A stretch of DNA of 23,020 nt from Chlorokybus atmophyticus (taxonomy: Eukaryota; Streptophyta; Chlorokybophyceae; Chlorokybales; Chlorokybaceae), in the NCBI GenBank assembly GCA_009103225.1, contig RHPI01000890.1:6130-29149 (forward strand), written 5' to 3'. Of the stretch, positions 1 through 9,518 are shown piece after piece. The notes beneath the pieces were generated by a model that made no database searches, had not been told where the DNA came from, and saw nothing but the letters and a program-made list of their open reading frames with translations. The number at the start of each line of letters is the position of its first letter. Position 1 is the first letter of the stretch. Both the position numbers and the translations under genes were made by a program.

Positions 1-27
1 CCCCCCCCCCCCCCCCCCCCCCCCCCC
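1..27. other. poly-C run at window start
   Basis: The window opens with 27 consecutive C residues followed by TTTCTCTCC. A pure homopolymer at the very edge of a sequence is often a contig-end or library artefact. A genuine C-tract cannot be excluded. A shorter C9 run at 12325-12333 sits at another suspicious junction. Confidence 0.9.
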
Positions 28-481
28 TTTCTCTCCAACAAAATTCACAACTGCTTATACTTTCTATTCATTTGTATCAGATGCAAGGCCCATCACATGC
101 CACACATGTTGTACGCATGTAATGTGCGCGCTGCATTCAAGCTACCATCTGACAATTTGTAACCATGACAATATGGTGCAAAATTCGTATACTATATATT
201 ATATTATACTTTAAGTCGTAAGATACATATGGGTACGTGGATATACATTTGTATGTATTTGTATACATAAGGCTGATTGCTGAACATACCTGTAATTAAG
301 CTCGAATGTACCTTATCGATGCGCAATGACGTGTATGATACATTCCAATTACTAACAATATTATTCGACAACGACCCTCTGATTTGAGTTTATTTTAATG
401 GAAATCTTACAAGCTAGCGCACCAATTCACGTGAATGCGCAACATTTGCGTGTAAAATGCAAACATGGGCTTTGAAGCCAG
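28..481. other. AT-rich stretch without a recognisable gene
   Basis: I see no coding region, RNA gene or mobile-element end here. The stretch is clearly more AT-rich than the rest of the window (for example around 185-260). It shows no match to copies B or C, whose sequence extends about 430 bp further upstream of the point where copy A starts to align. It is therefore either unique flanking DNA or sequence joined to a truncated copy A. Confidence 0.6.
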
Positions 482-651
482 TATTAAATTATTACGTCGC
501 AAAATGTTTCCCCTGCCGGCCGAATAAACATTGGCAACGGCCGTGCACCTGAAGATACTTATTTAAACTGTCGTGGCTCAGCCCACCTATAATCTCAATA
601 CAGGGACCTGAGTACAACTTCCGATACTATCAGGCCCTTTCCGTTACAATT

Positions 652-963
652 CAGTCTTTAACAATTGACTATGCCTAATTAACAGGCCCCTGTCAGTTAC
701 TTGTCATGCGTTAACAGGTGACCAATTCTAATTTACGGGCACCTGTAAGTTACCTATTATGCCTTAACAATTGACTATTTTTAAATTACTGGCACTTGTA
801 AGTTACCTATCATGCCTTAACATGTGACTATACCTAATTAACAGGCACCTGCAAGTTACACATCAGTCTACCTTGGGTGACTCAGCATATGTGACAGGCA
901 CCTGCAGGTTGCATTAATCCAGCGCACGAGACTGAGCTTAATTCATAGGCACCAACTAGGTAA
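652..963 (+). repeat. degenerate ~53-bp minisatellite, copy A
   Basis: About six diverged tandem units lie here, each with a TTAACANNTGACTA part followed by a GGCACCTGTAAGTTAC-like part. Spacing between equivalent bases is 53 bp in the clearest units (for example from 816). The same array occurs in copy B (17667-17933) and inverted in copy C (14978-15236), always beyond the 3' end of the minus-strand gene. Confidence 0.85.
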
Positions 964-1317
964 TTCGACAAGATAAGGCATTCCGTAAGCAACTAAAGAT
1001 GACTGATGCCTAACTGTCGTTATATATGTATTTGCATAGCATGACTACACGCGACTGTCACTGACTACCAGCATCGTTATGTGCCTGTGCTGTGTACAAG
1101 TACCTGAGGTATGTACAGTGTCTCTCTGTCACTTGCCAAGGCTGATAGTTCGAATATGTGACTTGCGTTGCCTGCAGTTCTGTTGTGTATGATAGGGATG
1201 GAAGTGGTTACATGAGCATAATAAAGATTGACTGAGCTGGTTTAAGATGCACAGCACCAAGTCACAAGAGCCTTGCAGATGTGTACATCATATCAGCTAA
1301 ACGGACTATCAATTGCG

Positions 1318-3068
1318 CTAAAGCTCCTCTCCATCATCATCTTGCATGTAATTATGGAACAAAGCACCACGCGCTGGGGAATGCAGATGAGACGCCGGAG
1401 CTTGCTCTTCCTCCTCCTCAAATGGTTGCGCCAGCCAATCAAATGCCGCTTCTGCCTCAGCGAGCGGGTCACGAGCTGCTGTCTCTTGCGGCCGGCGACA
1501 ATTGGGATCTTGCAGGTATTCGACACAAGATGCAGTGCGGCGCTTTGCAAAGGTGAATGGCTGGAGGGCTACGCACCGTTGCCTCATCTCCCGCTTCATT
1601 GACATGATCATGGTGTCGATTTCTCTGAGGTACTCTTCATGCGTGTCGATGCTGGCAACTAGGAGAGGGTCTCCATCTTTGCCCTTTAAGATGCACTCCA
1701 CCTGCGTAGTTTACAGGCATATCTTAGTGGCATTGGAAGCCATTATTCACTACAACGTGTCTGCAAGCCTGTAGTTTGGGGCTACAGCATTCCTTAATTG
1801 CTAGTGATTCATTTTAAAGTGCTCAGCGTAAGCAACAAGTATGCGAGGTGGTTCACTGTCAACTGCCGAAAAACCAGGTGTACTGACGGCGTACGACCAG
1901 CATTGCACGATCATTTGCCAGATTATGGGATTGCCCCATTCATAGATGTATCTCCTCCGCTCCGGGTCTGCATTGTCGGTCACCTCAAATTTCCGCCATG
2001 ACTTGTTTGCGAGAGTCGTACCAACAAGGCATTTGTCATGATATAGATAGTTTAAGTTGAGCCTGCACTAGGCTATAATAGTGCATGTGACTTACTTTAG
2101 AGCACGTTGCGCATCTGGGCTTTTTGGGTCTCGGGGTCCGTTAGGGCGTCGATGTGCCTGATTGAATTGGTTACAATAGGCAAGATGCGTACGTGTGTAT
2201 GGAGGCTGAGTAAGAAGGCAGTGTTGCATAGCAGACATGGTGAGGGACTTAACCCACTTGCGCTTGTTGCTGTTAAAATGTGTCCACTTGTACTCTTTCT
2301 CAAAGACATGCTTGATCTTAGTGATGTTCTCAGACCGGAGTTGCGTAGCTTTCTTCAAGTCGACACTCTAATGGAAGGGGCACTTTTTGGGCGTCCGATA
2401 CACCGCATAGAACTTGGCCGCATCGGCCTCGTCGTCACGGTTGAAGCCAACCACCTGTCACGGGCAGGTTGGTCATTGTTACGATGCAGTGAGGTCATGA
2501 AGCATTCACAGCACCTGACCCATGACGTTACGAATAGTGTCCTCCTTGGGATAAACGTGGCTCTTTACCCAATAGCCGTTTATGATCTTAACGACGGCAT
2601 CTCGCAGATGCTGACCACAGAAGAACAATCCGTTACACACAGTATCACAGTGTCACACAATGCTTACCTCATTGCTAATCTTCCATTTGCTTGGGGATGG
2701 GTTTTTGACGGCCGAGGTTGATACGTCACGGCCAAATGCGTTTGGGTTGGGGGTTCCAATTGACTTTCTGCAAGCACACCCACGTGAGTCATCTTGCCAG
2801 CTATGAAGGACGCAACCCTCACAATTGAGCAAGAAGCAACGTTTAAGTGCATCAAGAACGCATGCATTTTAGCTTGCCCTTGCGACTGCGGTGTTTGATG
2901 CAGTTGTTGTGATGGGCTGAACGTTAGCGCGGGGTCTTGCTGCGATTGGTTGGCCAAGAGTGGCTGTTGCTGGTTGGCGACGGTTGCTTGGTTGAGCACT
3001 AGGGGCAATGTGAACTTGGGGCGCCGACCTCTACGACGAGGTGCACCTACAGATGGACCACGAGGCAT
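1318..3068 (-). pseudogene. decayed multi-exon gene of unknown family (minus gene, copy A)
   Basis: This is the copy A version of the gene at 18278-19724. Exons equivalent to copy B are about 2515-2610, 2258-2367, 2096-2169, 1827-2006 and 1318-1701, plus an upstream exon ending before the donor near 2667. A possible N-terminus at 3068 reads MPRGPSV followed by RRRGRRPK, a basic AT-hook-like patch, then a Gln-rich segment. Damage is visible. The acceptor before 2169 lacks AG, the acceptor before 2006 reads CAA instead of CAG, and the donor after 1827 reads CT instead of GT. The exon at 1827-2006 has an extra base, and the exon at 2096-2169 has a TAA where B has CAA. The C-terminal exon stays open and is acidic at its end (EEEEE and DDDGEEL). 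Function unknown. The N-terminal patch suggests DNA binding, which is inference. Confidence 0.7.
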
Positions 3069-3586
3069 CTCTCCAATTGATGGTCGGGTGCCGCCTGCTT
3101 AGCTGATGGTGGCGCTGCCGCATTCAATGCTGCCACCGCCAGTTGGCCCGCTCAAATGTACGAGGCGCGAAAACGAAAATGAGGCGGTTTTGAACGTCTA
3201 GTGTCCCGCACTAGAGTCGCACTTGTAGTGCGTCCTATCTCCTATGGTTGATAGTACGACTTATGCATTCGTACCATCCATGCTTCGTACAACCAAGGGT
3301 TACAATGGCTTGGGTGTAACATTTATGGTACGACAGAGGCATCTCTTCTCCAACCCCAGCCATTTGCGTACAATGGCTCTGTCGTACCATCCATAGTACG
3401 ACAGAGGCATTGCTCGACCAACCCTGTGGGAATGGGAGTTAGCGTGCACTCACCCAAACAGCTTTATTGATGGCCGGATGATGGCACACAGGGGCATCAG
3501 GTCGATGACGGGGCGAATGTTAGGCATAGTAGACCTAGGTTCGACTAGGAGGCGGAGGACCATGATGATGAGGAGGAGGAGGCAGC
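3069..3586. promoter_or_regulatory. divergent intergenic region with short inverted repeats
   Basis: This region lies between the 5' end of the minus gene and the first exon of the plus gene, so it probably holds both promoters. It contains repeated half-sites based on GTACGACAGAGGCAT (near 3330 and 3396) and their inverse CTCTGTCGTAC (3377). No clear TATA box was recognised. It contains no convincing open frame of its own. Copy B has lost this whole segment through a 630-bp deletion. Confidence 0.45.
3377..3406. repeat. 11-bp perfect inverted repeat (hairpin or operator-like)
   Basis: CTCTGTCGTAC at 3377-3387 and GTACGACAGAG at 3396-3406 are perfect reverse complements around an 8-base spacer. 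Three further pairs outside one mismatch extend the stem (ATG at 3373-3375 with CAT at 3408-3410). Another copy of the right half lies near 3328-3343. Confidence 0.8.
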
Positions 3587-4243
3587 GTGGCAGATCTTGC
3601 GAGAAGTTGTGATCGTAAGAGTTCAAGCAGCGAAGCCAGCAAATACCGGGCGCCACATTATGGATCATGGCAGGCGTCAGCAATGGGGCTGTCCAACATG
3701 CATTACCAACATTGGATAAACCAGCAGGCAAGCCATCAAGGACCATCTTTACATAGAGAGCTGCTTGGTGGCTCGCTTTCTGCAACAAGGAGTGGATCAG
3801 GAGCTGCAGTCCTTGGAGCCCCTTGTCAGAACCATGCGGGACCAATTGCGACTGTGGGAACAAGCACAAAGGAATGCGGAGGTACGCTCAACAGTCACAT
3901 GCATTTCCTTGCAAGAGCAAATTTGTCTTTTGGCGCAGTTCATTGTTACATATAGCGTAGCTGCAGGCCTCCATTATTCACCCATACCCACCCCACAGTC
4001 AAGCCGACATTGCGGAATACAGAGCAGATAGACTGAGCTGAGCAGCGGTATGTTGTTGCCAATCTCGCTGTGCATGTTGACTGCATGCACCTCCAAAGCA
4101 TGCCCATCTTTGCATTCTAGGATGTGCGTGAGCGTGAGAAGTCGCGCGCGCGTGCTAAACGAAGTAGGCTGGGTTTGAACACAGGAGCGCGTGGCCATTC
4201 GTCCGGCACTCAACCAATAGTGCATCAACCAGCAATGACGCAG
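3587..4243 (+). pseudogene. plus gene, copy A: exons a and b
   Basis: Exon a aligns with copy B from the ATG at 3683 to 3881 and ends at a GAG|GTACGC donor. It carries 4 extra bases near 3730 and so is frameshifted. Before the frameshift the frame is open upward to about 3587. The intron runs 3882-4120, and exon b runs 4121-4243 after a CTAG acceptor. Exon a encodes a hydrophilic, probably helical segment (FLQQGVDQELQSLEPLV). Exon b is strongly basic (RAKRSR) and then Gln/Pro-rich. Exon b ends at CAG|GTGACT. If that donor is used, the following intron is the site of the copia-1 insertion. Exon b is exactly 39 bp shorter than in copy B. No domain is recognised in this part. Confidence 0.6.
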
Positions 4244-4329
4244 GTGACTTATTAAAGCAACCAACTGATAACGGTGTGACGCGGTTGACTATTGCAATTG
4301 CAGTGATGCGAGCATGCAGTTGACCCATA

Positions 4330-4334
4330 TGTGA
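4330..4334. repeat. target-site duplication of copia-1 (left copy)
   Basis: TGTGA lies directly left of the left LTR and is repeated at 9392-9396 directly right of the right LTR. The unoccupied site is seen in copy B at 20767-20771. Five bases is the usual copia duplication length. Confidence 0.95.
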
Positions 4335-4736
4335 TGTTGAGAAGCAAGCATGCAAGTGAAGAGGGCAAGCAATGACACACAGGAGAAGGCAACACACTTC
4401 CCGATTTATTACTAACAAACCGCGGGGTTATATACCCGCCAGTCAGTACACAGTTTGTACACACTGCTGGTCTACACGCAACAGCGTCCGATCTACTGAA
4501 CCGAATCCTACGCTGTAAGATGTGCCATGTAGCTAACTTGATAAGCTTTCCAACAAGCTATGCCACGTCCCAAATGACTGAGTATTCTAGGAGATATGAC
4601 GATTCTCCTAGGACCCTTCTCTGCAGTCCGCGCCAGGACCTTTATGTCCGGAGTCTTCGAGGTCCTCCCATCGAGGTCCCTTCTCTTCTCTCTTGTATGC
4701 AAGGCAGGCTGACCGGATGTAGGAATATCCTCAACA
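4335..4736 (-). repeat. 3' LTR of copia-1
   Basis: 402 bp, TGTTGAG...CAACA. In element orientation it carries a TATATAA promoter motif (complement of 4428-4434) and, about 20 bases further on, an AATAAA polyadenylation motif (complement of 4405-4410). It is nearly identical to the LTR at 8991-9391. Confidence 0.95.
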
Positions 4737-4743
4737 CTCCCAC
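4737..4743 (-). other. short purine tract (candidate PPT) of copia-1
   Basis: On the minus strand GTGGGAG lies immediately before the 3' LTR. Its position fits the polypurine tract that primes plus-strand DNA synthesis. The tract is short, and its start is uncertain because the bases before it are a GC mix. Confidence 0.6.
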
Positions 4744-4781
4744 GCGGGCAGCTTGGCCTCCAACGCTTGGTCTTCTTTCAC

Positions 4782-7700
4782 CTAAGCACATATGCCGAGT
4801 CCCTTGCAACATGCCTTGAACTTCAGCGGTGACAGTGGCTTCGTCATGAAGTCCGCGAGCATGTCTTCCGTATTGCAATATTGGAACTCAACCTCCTTGC
4901 GTGTGACTCTGTCTCGCACAAAGTGATGCATGACATCAATGTGCTTTGTCCTTGTCGAGGCAATGGGGTGCTTCAGCAACTTGATGGCGCCTTGGTTGTC
5001 GCAGTTGATCGTGATACACGCCATCGGGTGCTCCAGATCTGCCATCAGCTTGCGAAGCCATAACGCCTCCTTCACTGCAGCCGATGCTGCCATGTACTCC
5101 GCTTCCGAAGTAGATGCTGCTGTTGTAGGTTGCAGCCTACTGTTCCAGCTCACCACGCCTCCATTCAACTTGAAGACGTACGCCGTGGTGGACCTCCTGC
5201 TATCGAGGTCACCTGCAAAGTCTGCGTCGCAATAGCCCTCCATCTCTGTGCTTCCGCAACCAAACTTGATGCCAACACTTGCGCTTCCAGCCACGTAGCG
5301 CAATACTCCCTTCGCTGCACGCCAGTGCTCCATGCTTGGTGCAGACATGTAGCGCGCAAGCACTCCAACTGCATGTGCGATGTCGGGTCTTGTGCACACT
5401 GCTAGGTAGAGCATACTCCCAACAAGCTCACCATAGGGATACTGAGCCTTGTCGAGTACTTCCTCATCTTTCGCTTTGACGAGGTTGGTGCCGAGTGCCA
5501 ATGGAGTAGACTTGGTCTTTGCTTCGTTGAGTCCGAACTTGGTGACAAGTTGCTTCACCATCTGCTCTTGGCTGATCTTGATTGTGCGTGCTGCTCTGTC
5601 ACGCTCTATCACCATGCCAAGAAATAACTTGACCTCTCCAAGGTCGCGTACTGCGAATGCTTGCTGCAATCCGTGCTTCGTTTGCTTCAGGTCTTCAACT
5701 TGCTTGGCCGTGACGATGATGTCGTCCACATACACGAGCAAGTAAACCTTCTTCTCTTCATGGATGAAGAGCCCCGGATCCGCTGAGGATGCTTTGTAGC
5801 CGAGTTTCTCCAACTCTTTCGTGAGGCGAATGTGCCACACACGTGGTGCTTGTCGCAGCCCATACAAAGCCTTGATCAACTTGCAAGCCATGCCTGGCTC
5901 CCCTTCTGCGTAGCCTGGTGGTTGCTTGGTGTAGATCTCTTCCTCCAGCTCTCCGTAAAGGAAAGCAGTCTTCACATCAAGGTGGTGACACTCGAGGTCT
6001 TCAGCAGCAACCATGGCGATCAATGTGCGGAAGGTTGCATGCTTACTTGCAGGTGCAAACACTTCATTGAAATCCACACCTTCTTGTTGCAAAAATCCCT
6101 TTGCCACCAACCTTGCCTTGTAGCGCTCGATGTTGCCTTGACCATCACGCTTCACCTTGAACACCCACTTGACCGGAATGGGCTTCACACCTTGCGGGGG
6201 CTTCTCCAACACCCATGTGTTGTTGGCATGGAGTGATGCAATCTCATCATCCATAGCTCGCTGCCATTGTTCTGCATCTGGTGCTCGCAATGCCTCCTCG
6301 TAGGTGCTTGGTTCTTCACTCTCGTCATTGTGCACACTAGCGATGTGTGCCTTGTAGAAGTCAGGTGCTTGTCTTTCCCTCACTGGGTAGCGTCGAGCTT
6401 GCTCCTGCTGCTTCTGCTTCTCGCCTGCTACAGATGAGCCCTGCTCTTTATTGATGATTGATGCCTCGCCTTCAACCTCTTCTCTGCTTGAAAGCTCTTC
6501 AGGTTGTGCTTTGTCATCTTCATCTTGAGGGTAGAAACCTTTTTCAGCTTCAACTTGTAATGAGCCTTCGTGGAACACGACTTCTCTGCTCACCACAATC
6601 TTGCGCGTGTCCTCCAGTAGGACCTTGTACGCCTTCGAGCCTGGTTCGTAGCCAACGAAGATGCCCTTCTTGCTGACCGGCTCCAACTTGTGTCGCAATT
6701 GACTTGGCACAAGTGCATATGCCACACATCCGAACACACGCATGCCACTCACATCTGGCGCTTCACCGTAAAAGAGCTCCCACGGAGTCTTTTGCTCAGA
6801 GCTTATCGGTGAACGGTTGCGGATGTAGTTGGCAGTGAGAACGGCCTCTTTCCACAGACTGTCCTCCAACTTGGTGTCATTGAGCATGGCTCGAACACGC
6901 TCCAACAACGTTCGGTTGAGACGTTCAGCTGCTCCATTCTGCTGCGGAGTGTATGGTGCTGTTGTCTCATGCCGTATGCCTTTGCTGGCGAAGAACTCTT
7001 TGAGCTGGGCGTTGATGTACTCCCCTCCTCGATCACTTCTCATTGCTTCCATCTTCTTGCCCGATTGAATCTCAAGCAATGCAGTGATTGTACGCACAGC
7101 TCCAGCGACTTCTGACTTTTGAATCAAAGAGAAGACGATGGAAAGCTTGCTGTAGTCGTCGAGGAATGTTGCAAAGTACTTTACCCCTCCTTTCGCCACA
7201 ATGCGCATAGGCCCGCAAACGTCCATATGCACAAGCTCGCAGGGATGTTTGCTACTTGAAGAAGATGATGAGAACGGCATGTGATGCTGCTTGGCCAACA
7301 CACAGGGTTCACAGAGCGTAGTTGAAGACGCTTGAAAATCTTCCTTGCTCTCAGTAATGCCCTTTACCATGTCTTCAGCGACCAGGCGTGTGAGGTTGCT
7401 ATAGCCCAAATGCCCGAACCTTCGATGCCAAAGCTCAGCCGTTCCTTTCTTCTTCACAATCATGGCCTTGCTGCCATGAGTTTGCTCCACAATGTAGAGC
7501 CCTCCTCGTTGGGTGCCGACCATGTACTCGACCCCATCCATGCGTACGGAGCAGCATCCCTCCCGGATCACTATCTCAGCTCCCACGCGCTCAGCAACTC
7601 TCACAGAAAACAAGCTTGCAGCAGCTCCAGGTACGTGCAATACTTCACGCAGTACCACCTCTCTCTCACCATCACCAATCTTGCATTGAAGCCTCACTTC

Positions 7701-8663
7701 ACCAACTCCTATTGCTTCCAACTCGTGACCACTAAAGCCTTCCACCTTCCTTGTGGTTGACATCTTCCTGTAGTTCTCAATCACCTCCTTGTGCGGTGTG
7801 AGATGCTGGTCACAGCCTGAGGCAATTGCCCATGAAGTTGTATCAAACTTCCTTGAGGCAGTAAATGCAACACCCTTTGCTTTGCGTTTAGCGTTGCTAC
7901 TGGTGCCTGCTTCAGATTGCTCTCGTTGGCGCTTACGACAATCCTTTGAGATATGTCCTCTAATACCACAATAGTGGCATGTGAGATTCTTGAACTTTGA
8001 GTTGCTGCCTTTTGTCTTGTTCTTGTTTTCATAGTTGCTTAATTTCTTGTATTTGTCTCGTGTGTAGAAGGCCACAGAGTCCGCTTGCTCTTCCTTCTTT
8101 AAGACGCGTTGCTCCACAGTGAGCAACTTGGGTAGCACATCGTCTAGGGTTAGCTCCGATGACGATGTCTCGAGCAGAGTAGCGACAACTTCGTACTCTA
8201 ATGGCAGTCCTGCAACAATCGCCAATACGACCTCCGTCTCTTCCATCTTGTGGCCGACGTTGATGAGGTCCGCCCACAGCTCTCTCGCACGTGCAACATA
8301 CTTTGTGACCGGCTCGGCCGTCTCTTTATGAAGCGCGCTTAGCTGCTTGCGTAATTGTATCTTTCTGGCGTTGTTCTTGGCTTGAAATACGGCTGCAAGC
8401 TTCTCCCAAGCTTGTCTGCCATCTTCACATGCTGTGAGCATGGGAAAGTGATGTGGCTTGCAGTTAAGCACCATCAAGGAATGTGCTTCAACTGAGTGTT
8501 CAAGCCAGATGCTTTCTTCTCCTGCTCTTGGTGCAGATGCCTTCGGGTCAACATACTTCCACATCTTCTTGTGGATAAGTAGTGCCTTCATCTCTACGCA
8601 CCAAGTGCTGTAGTTGTTTGTGTCCAGCTTTGTGATCAGCCCTTTATCGTAGCTTGCCTCCAT
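4782..8663 (-). CDS. copia-1 Gag-Pol polyprotein
   Basis: A single 1293-residue frame encodes Gag, protease, integrase, reverse transcriptase and RNase H in copia order. The Gag part ends in a zinc knuckle (C229, C232, H237, C242; CX2CX4HX4C). The protease site reads A281-S-G where the family has D-S/T-G, so the catalytic Asp is missing (codon GCC, complement of 7821-7823). Integrase has the H413/H418/C451/C454 zinc site and the D481, D544, E580 triad with the usual D-X35-E spacing. Reverse transcriptase has D896 and the YVDD box at 978-981. RNase H has D1146, E1187 and D1222. The frame stops at TAG. The ATG at 8663 is chosen because MEASYDKG matches the start of copia-2 (MEATYDKG). In active elements the products assemble virus-like particles in the cytoplasm and insert cDNA in the nucleus. 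Confidence 0.97.
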   Translation of the reverse strand: MEASYDKGLITKLDTNNYSTWCVEMKALLIHKKMWKYVDPKASAPRAGEESIWLEHSVEAHSLMVLNCKPHHFPMLTACEDGRQAWEKLAAVFQAKNNARKIQLRKQLSALHKETAEPVTKYVARARELWADLINVGHKMEETEVVLAIVAGLPLEYEVVATLLETSSSELTLDDVLPKLLTVEQRVLKKEEQADSVAFYTRDKYKKLSNYENKNKTKGSNSKFKNLTCHYCGIRGHISKDCRKRQREQSEAGTSSNAKRKAKGVAFTASRKFDTTSWAIASGCDQHLTPHKEVIENYRKMSTTRKVEGFSGHELEAIGVGEVRLQCKIGDGEREVVLREVLHVPGAAASLFSVRVAERVGAEIVIREGCCSVRMDGVEYMVGTQRGGLYIVEQTHGSKAMIVKKKGTAELWHRRFGHLGYSNLTRLVAEDMVKGITESKEDFQASSTTLCEPCVLAKQHHMPFSSSSSSSKHPCELVHMDVCGPMRIVAKGGVKYFATFLDDYSKLSIVFSLIQKSEVAGAVRTITALLEIQSGKKMEAMRSDRGGEYINAQLKEFFASKGIRHETTAPYTPQQNGAAERLNRTLLERVRAMLNDTKLEDSLWKEAVLTANYIRNRSPISSEQKTPWELFYGEAPDVSGMRVFGCVAYALVPSQLRHKLEPVSKKGIFVGYEPGSKAYKVLLEDTRKIVVSREVVFHEGSLQVEAEKGFYPQDEDDKAQPEELSSREEVEGEASIINKEQGSSVAGEKQKQQEQARRYPVRERQAPDFYKAHIASVHNDESEEPSTYEEALRAPDAEQWQRAMDDEIASLHANNTWVLEKPPQGVKPIPVKWVFKVKRDGQGNIERYKARLVAKGFLQQEGVDFNEVFAPASKHATFRTLIAMVAAEDLECHHLDVKTAFLYGELEEEIYTKQPPGYAEGEPGMACKLIKALYGLRQAPRVWHIRLTKELEKLGYKASSADPGLFIHEEKKVYLLVYVDDIIVTAKQVEDLKQTKHGLQQAFAVRDLGEVKLFLGMVIERDRAARTIKISQEQMVKQLVTKFGLNEAKTKSTPLALGTNLVKAKDEEVLDKAQYPYGELVGSMLYLAVCTRPDIAHAVGVLARYMSAPSMEHWRAAKGVLRYVAGSASVGIKFGCGSTEMEGYCDADFAGDLDSRRSTTAYVFKLNGGVVSWNSRLQPTTAASTSEAEYMAASAAVKEALWLRKLMADLEHPMACITINCDNQGAIKLLKHPIASTRTKHIDVMHHFVRDRVTRKEVEFQYCNTEDMLADFMTKPLSPLKFKACCKGLGICA

Positions 8664-8978
8664 CTTTGCCGCGCCTGCTTTCTTCTTGCAGTTAGCACTT
8701 GAGACTTGCTTTGATAATCTTCACGTGTTGTGACTTGAGTGACTTTGTTGACTTCGGTCCCTTTTTTTTTTTAACACTTCACTCTTGAGTGACTTCAATG
8801 ACTTCGGTCTTGAATGATTTCGGTGTTTACTTCACTCTTCAGCGCCTTCAGTCTTGAGTAACTTCGGTCTTCTCTTCACTCTTCAGTCTTGAGTGATTTC
8901 GAGCTTCACTTCAATGCACTTTGTCACTTTTCTTCACTTCGCTTTCTTTCTCTTTCTCACACTCTTCACGCGTAGTGT
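8664..8978 (-). other. copia-1 leader with degenerate short tandem repeats
   Basis: The roughly 0.3-kb leader between primer-binding site and ATG is largely imperfect repeats of a purine-rich motif (on the plus strand CTTCACTCTT and CTTGAGTGACTTC, about 8710-8960), plus a T-run at 8762-8772. The copia-2 leader is only about 115 bp beyond its primer site and lacks these repeats, so they arose or expanded in the copia-1 lineage. No open frame of interest. Confidence 0.8.
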
Positions 8979-8990
8979 GGGCCCATAACC
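8979..8990 (-). other. primer-binding site, initiator-Met half-tRNA type
   Basis: On the minus strand GGTTATGGGCCC follows directly after the 5' LTR. It is complementary to the anticodon stem-loop of eukaryotic initiator methionine tRNA (GGGCCCAUAACC), not to the tRNA 3' end. Drosophila copia and yeast Ty5 use this same internal region, primed by a cleaved half-tRNA. The same site follows the LTR of copia-2 at 21633. Confidence 0.9.
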
Positions 8991-9391
8991 TGTTGAGAAG
9001 CAAGCATGCAAGTGAAGAGGGCAAGCAATGACACACAGGAGAAGGCAACACACTTCCCGATTTATTATTACAAACCGCGGGGTTATATACCCGCCAGTCA
9101 GTACACAGTTTGTACACACTGCTGGTCTACACGCAACAGCGTCCGATCTACTGAACCGAATCCTACGCTGTAAGATGTGCCATGTAGCTAACTTGATAAG
9201 CTTTCCAACAAGTTATGCCACGTCCCAAATGACTGAGTATTCTAGGAGATATGACGATTCTCCTAGGACCCTTCTCTGCAGTCCGCGCCAGGACCTTTAT
9301 GTCCGGAGTCTTCGAGGTCCTCCCATCGAGGTCCCTTCTCTTCTCTCTTGTATGCAAGGCAGGCTGACCGGATGTAGGAATATCCTCAACA
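8991..9391 (-). repeat. 5' LTR of copia-1
   Basis: 401 bp, TGTTGAG...CAACA. The TATATAA motif is the complement of 9083-9089 and the AATAAA motif is the complement of 9061-9066. It differs from the other LTR by a small change near 9066-9071 and one C/T change near 9212. Confidence 0.95.
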
Positions 9392-9518
9392 TGTGATTGG
9401 TTGATAGCACCACAGTGCACTAGACCCTGTTGGAGTTCCTATGTAAGCCTGGATTCAATCCCGTCAATTGGTCCTTCAATCCCACATGCTGATGGGCGCG
9501 GCGGCAATGCGGCATCAG

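Larger units (their letters stand above)
4335..9391 (-). mobile_element. Ty1/copia LTR retrotransposon copia-1, full length
   Basis: The element is 5057 bp with 402- and 401-bp LTRs that start TGTTGAG and end CAACA. A 5-bp duplication TGTGA flanks it. In element order (right to left) it has a 5' LTR, a primer-binding site, a 0.3-kb leader, a single gag-pol frame of 1293 codons, a short purine-rich tract and a 3' LTR. By eye the LTRs differ by two substitutions and one 1-base indel, so the insertion is recent. The frame is intact but the protease has lost its catalytic aspartate, so the element may be unable to move on its own. It lies in a probable intron of the copy A plus gene, in the opposite orientation. 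Confidence 0.97.

Noticed and set aside
2107-2721. 204-codon plus-strand open frame (and its counterpart at 19141-19746)
   Set aside because: It is antisense to four phase-consistent exons and introns of the minus gene, and the copies share it only because of the duplication.
4155-4464. small minus-strand frames across the left LTR edge
   Set aside because: They span the insertion border between exon b and the LTR. They are shadows.
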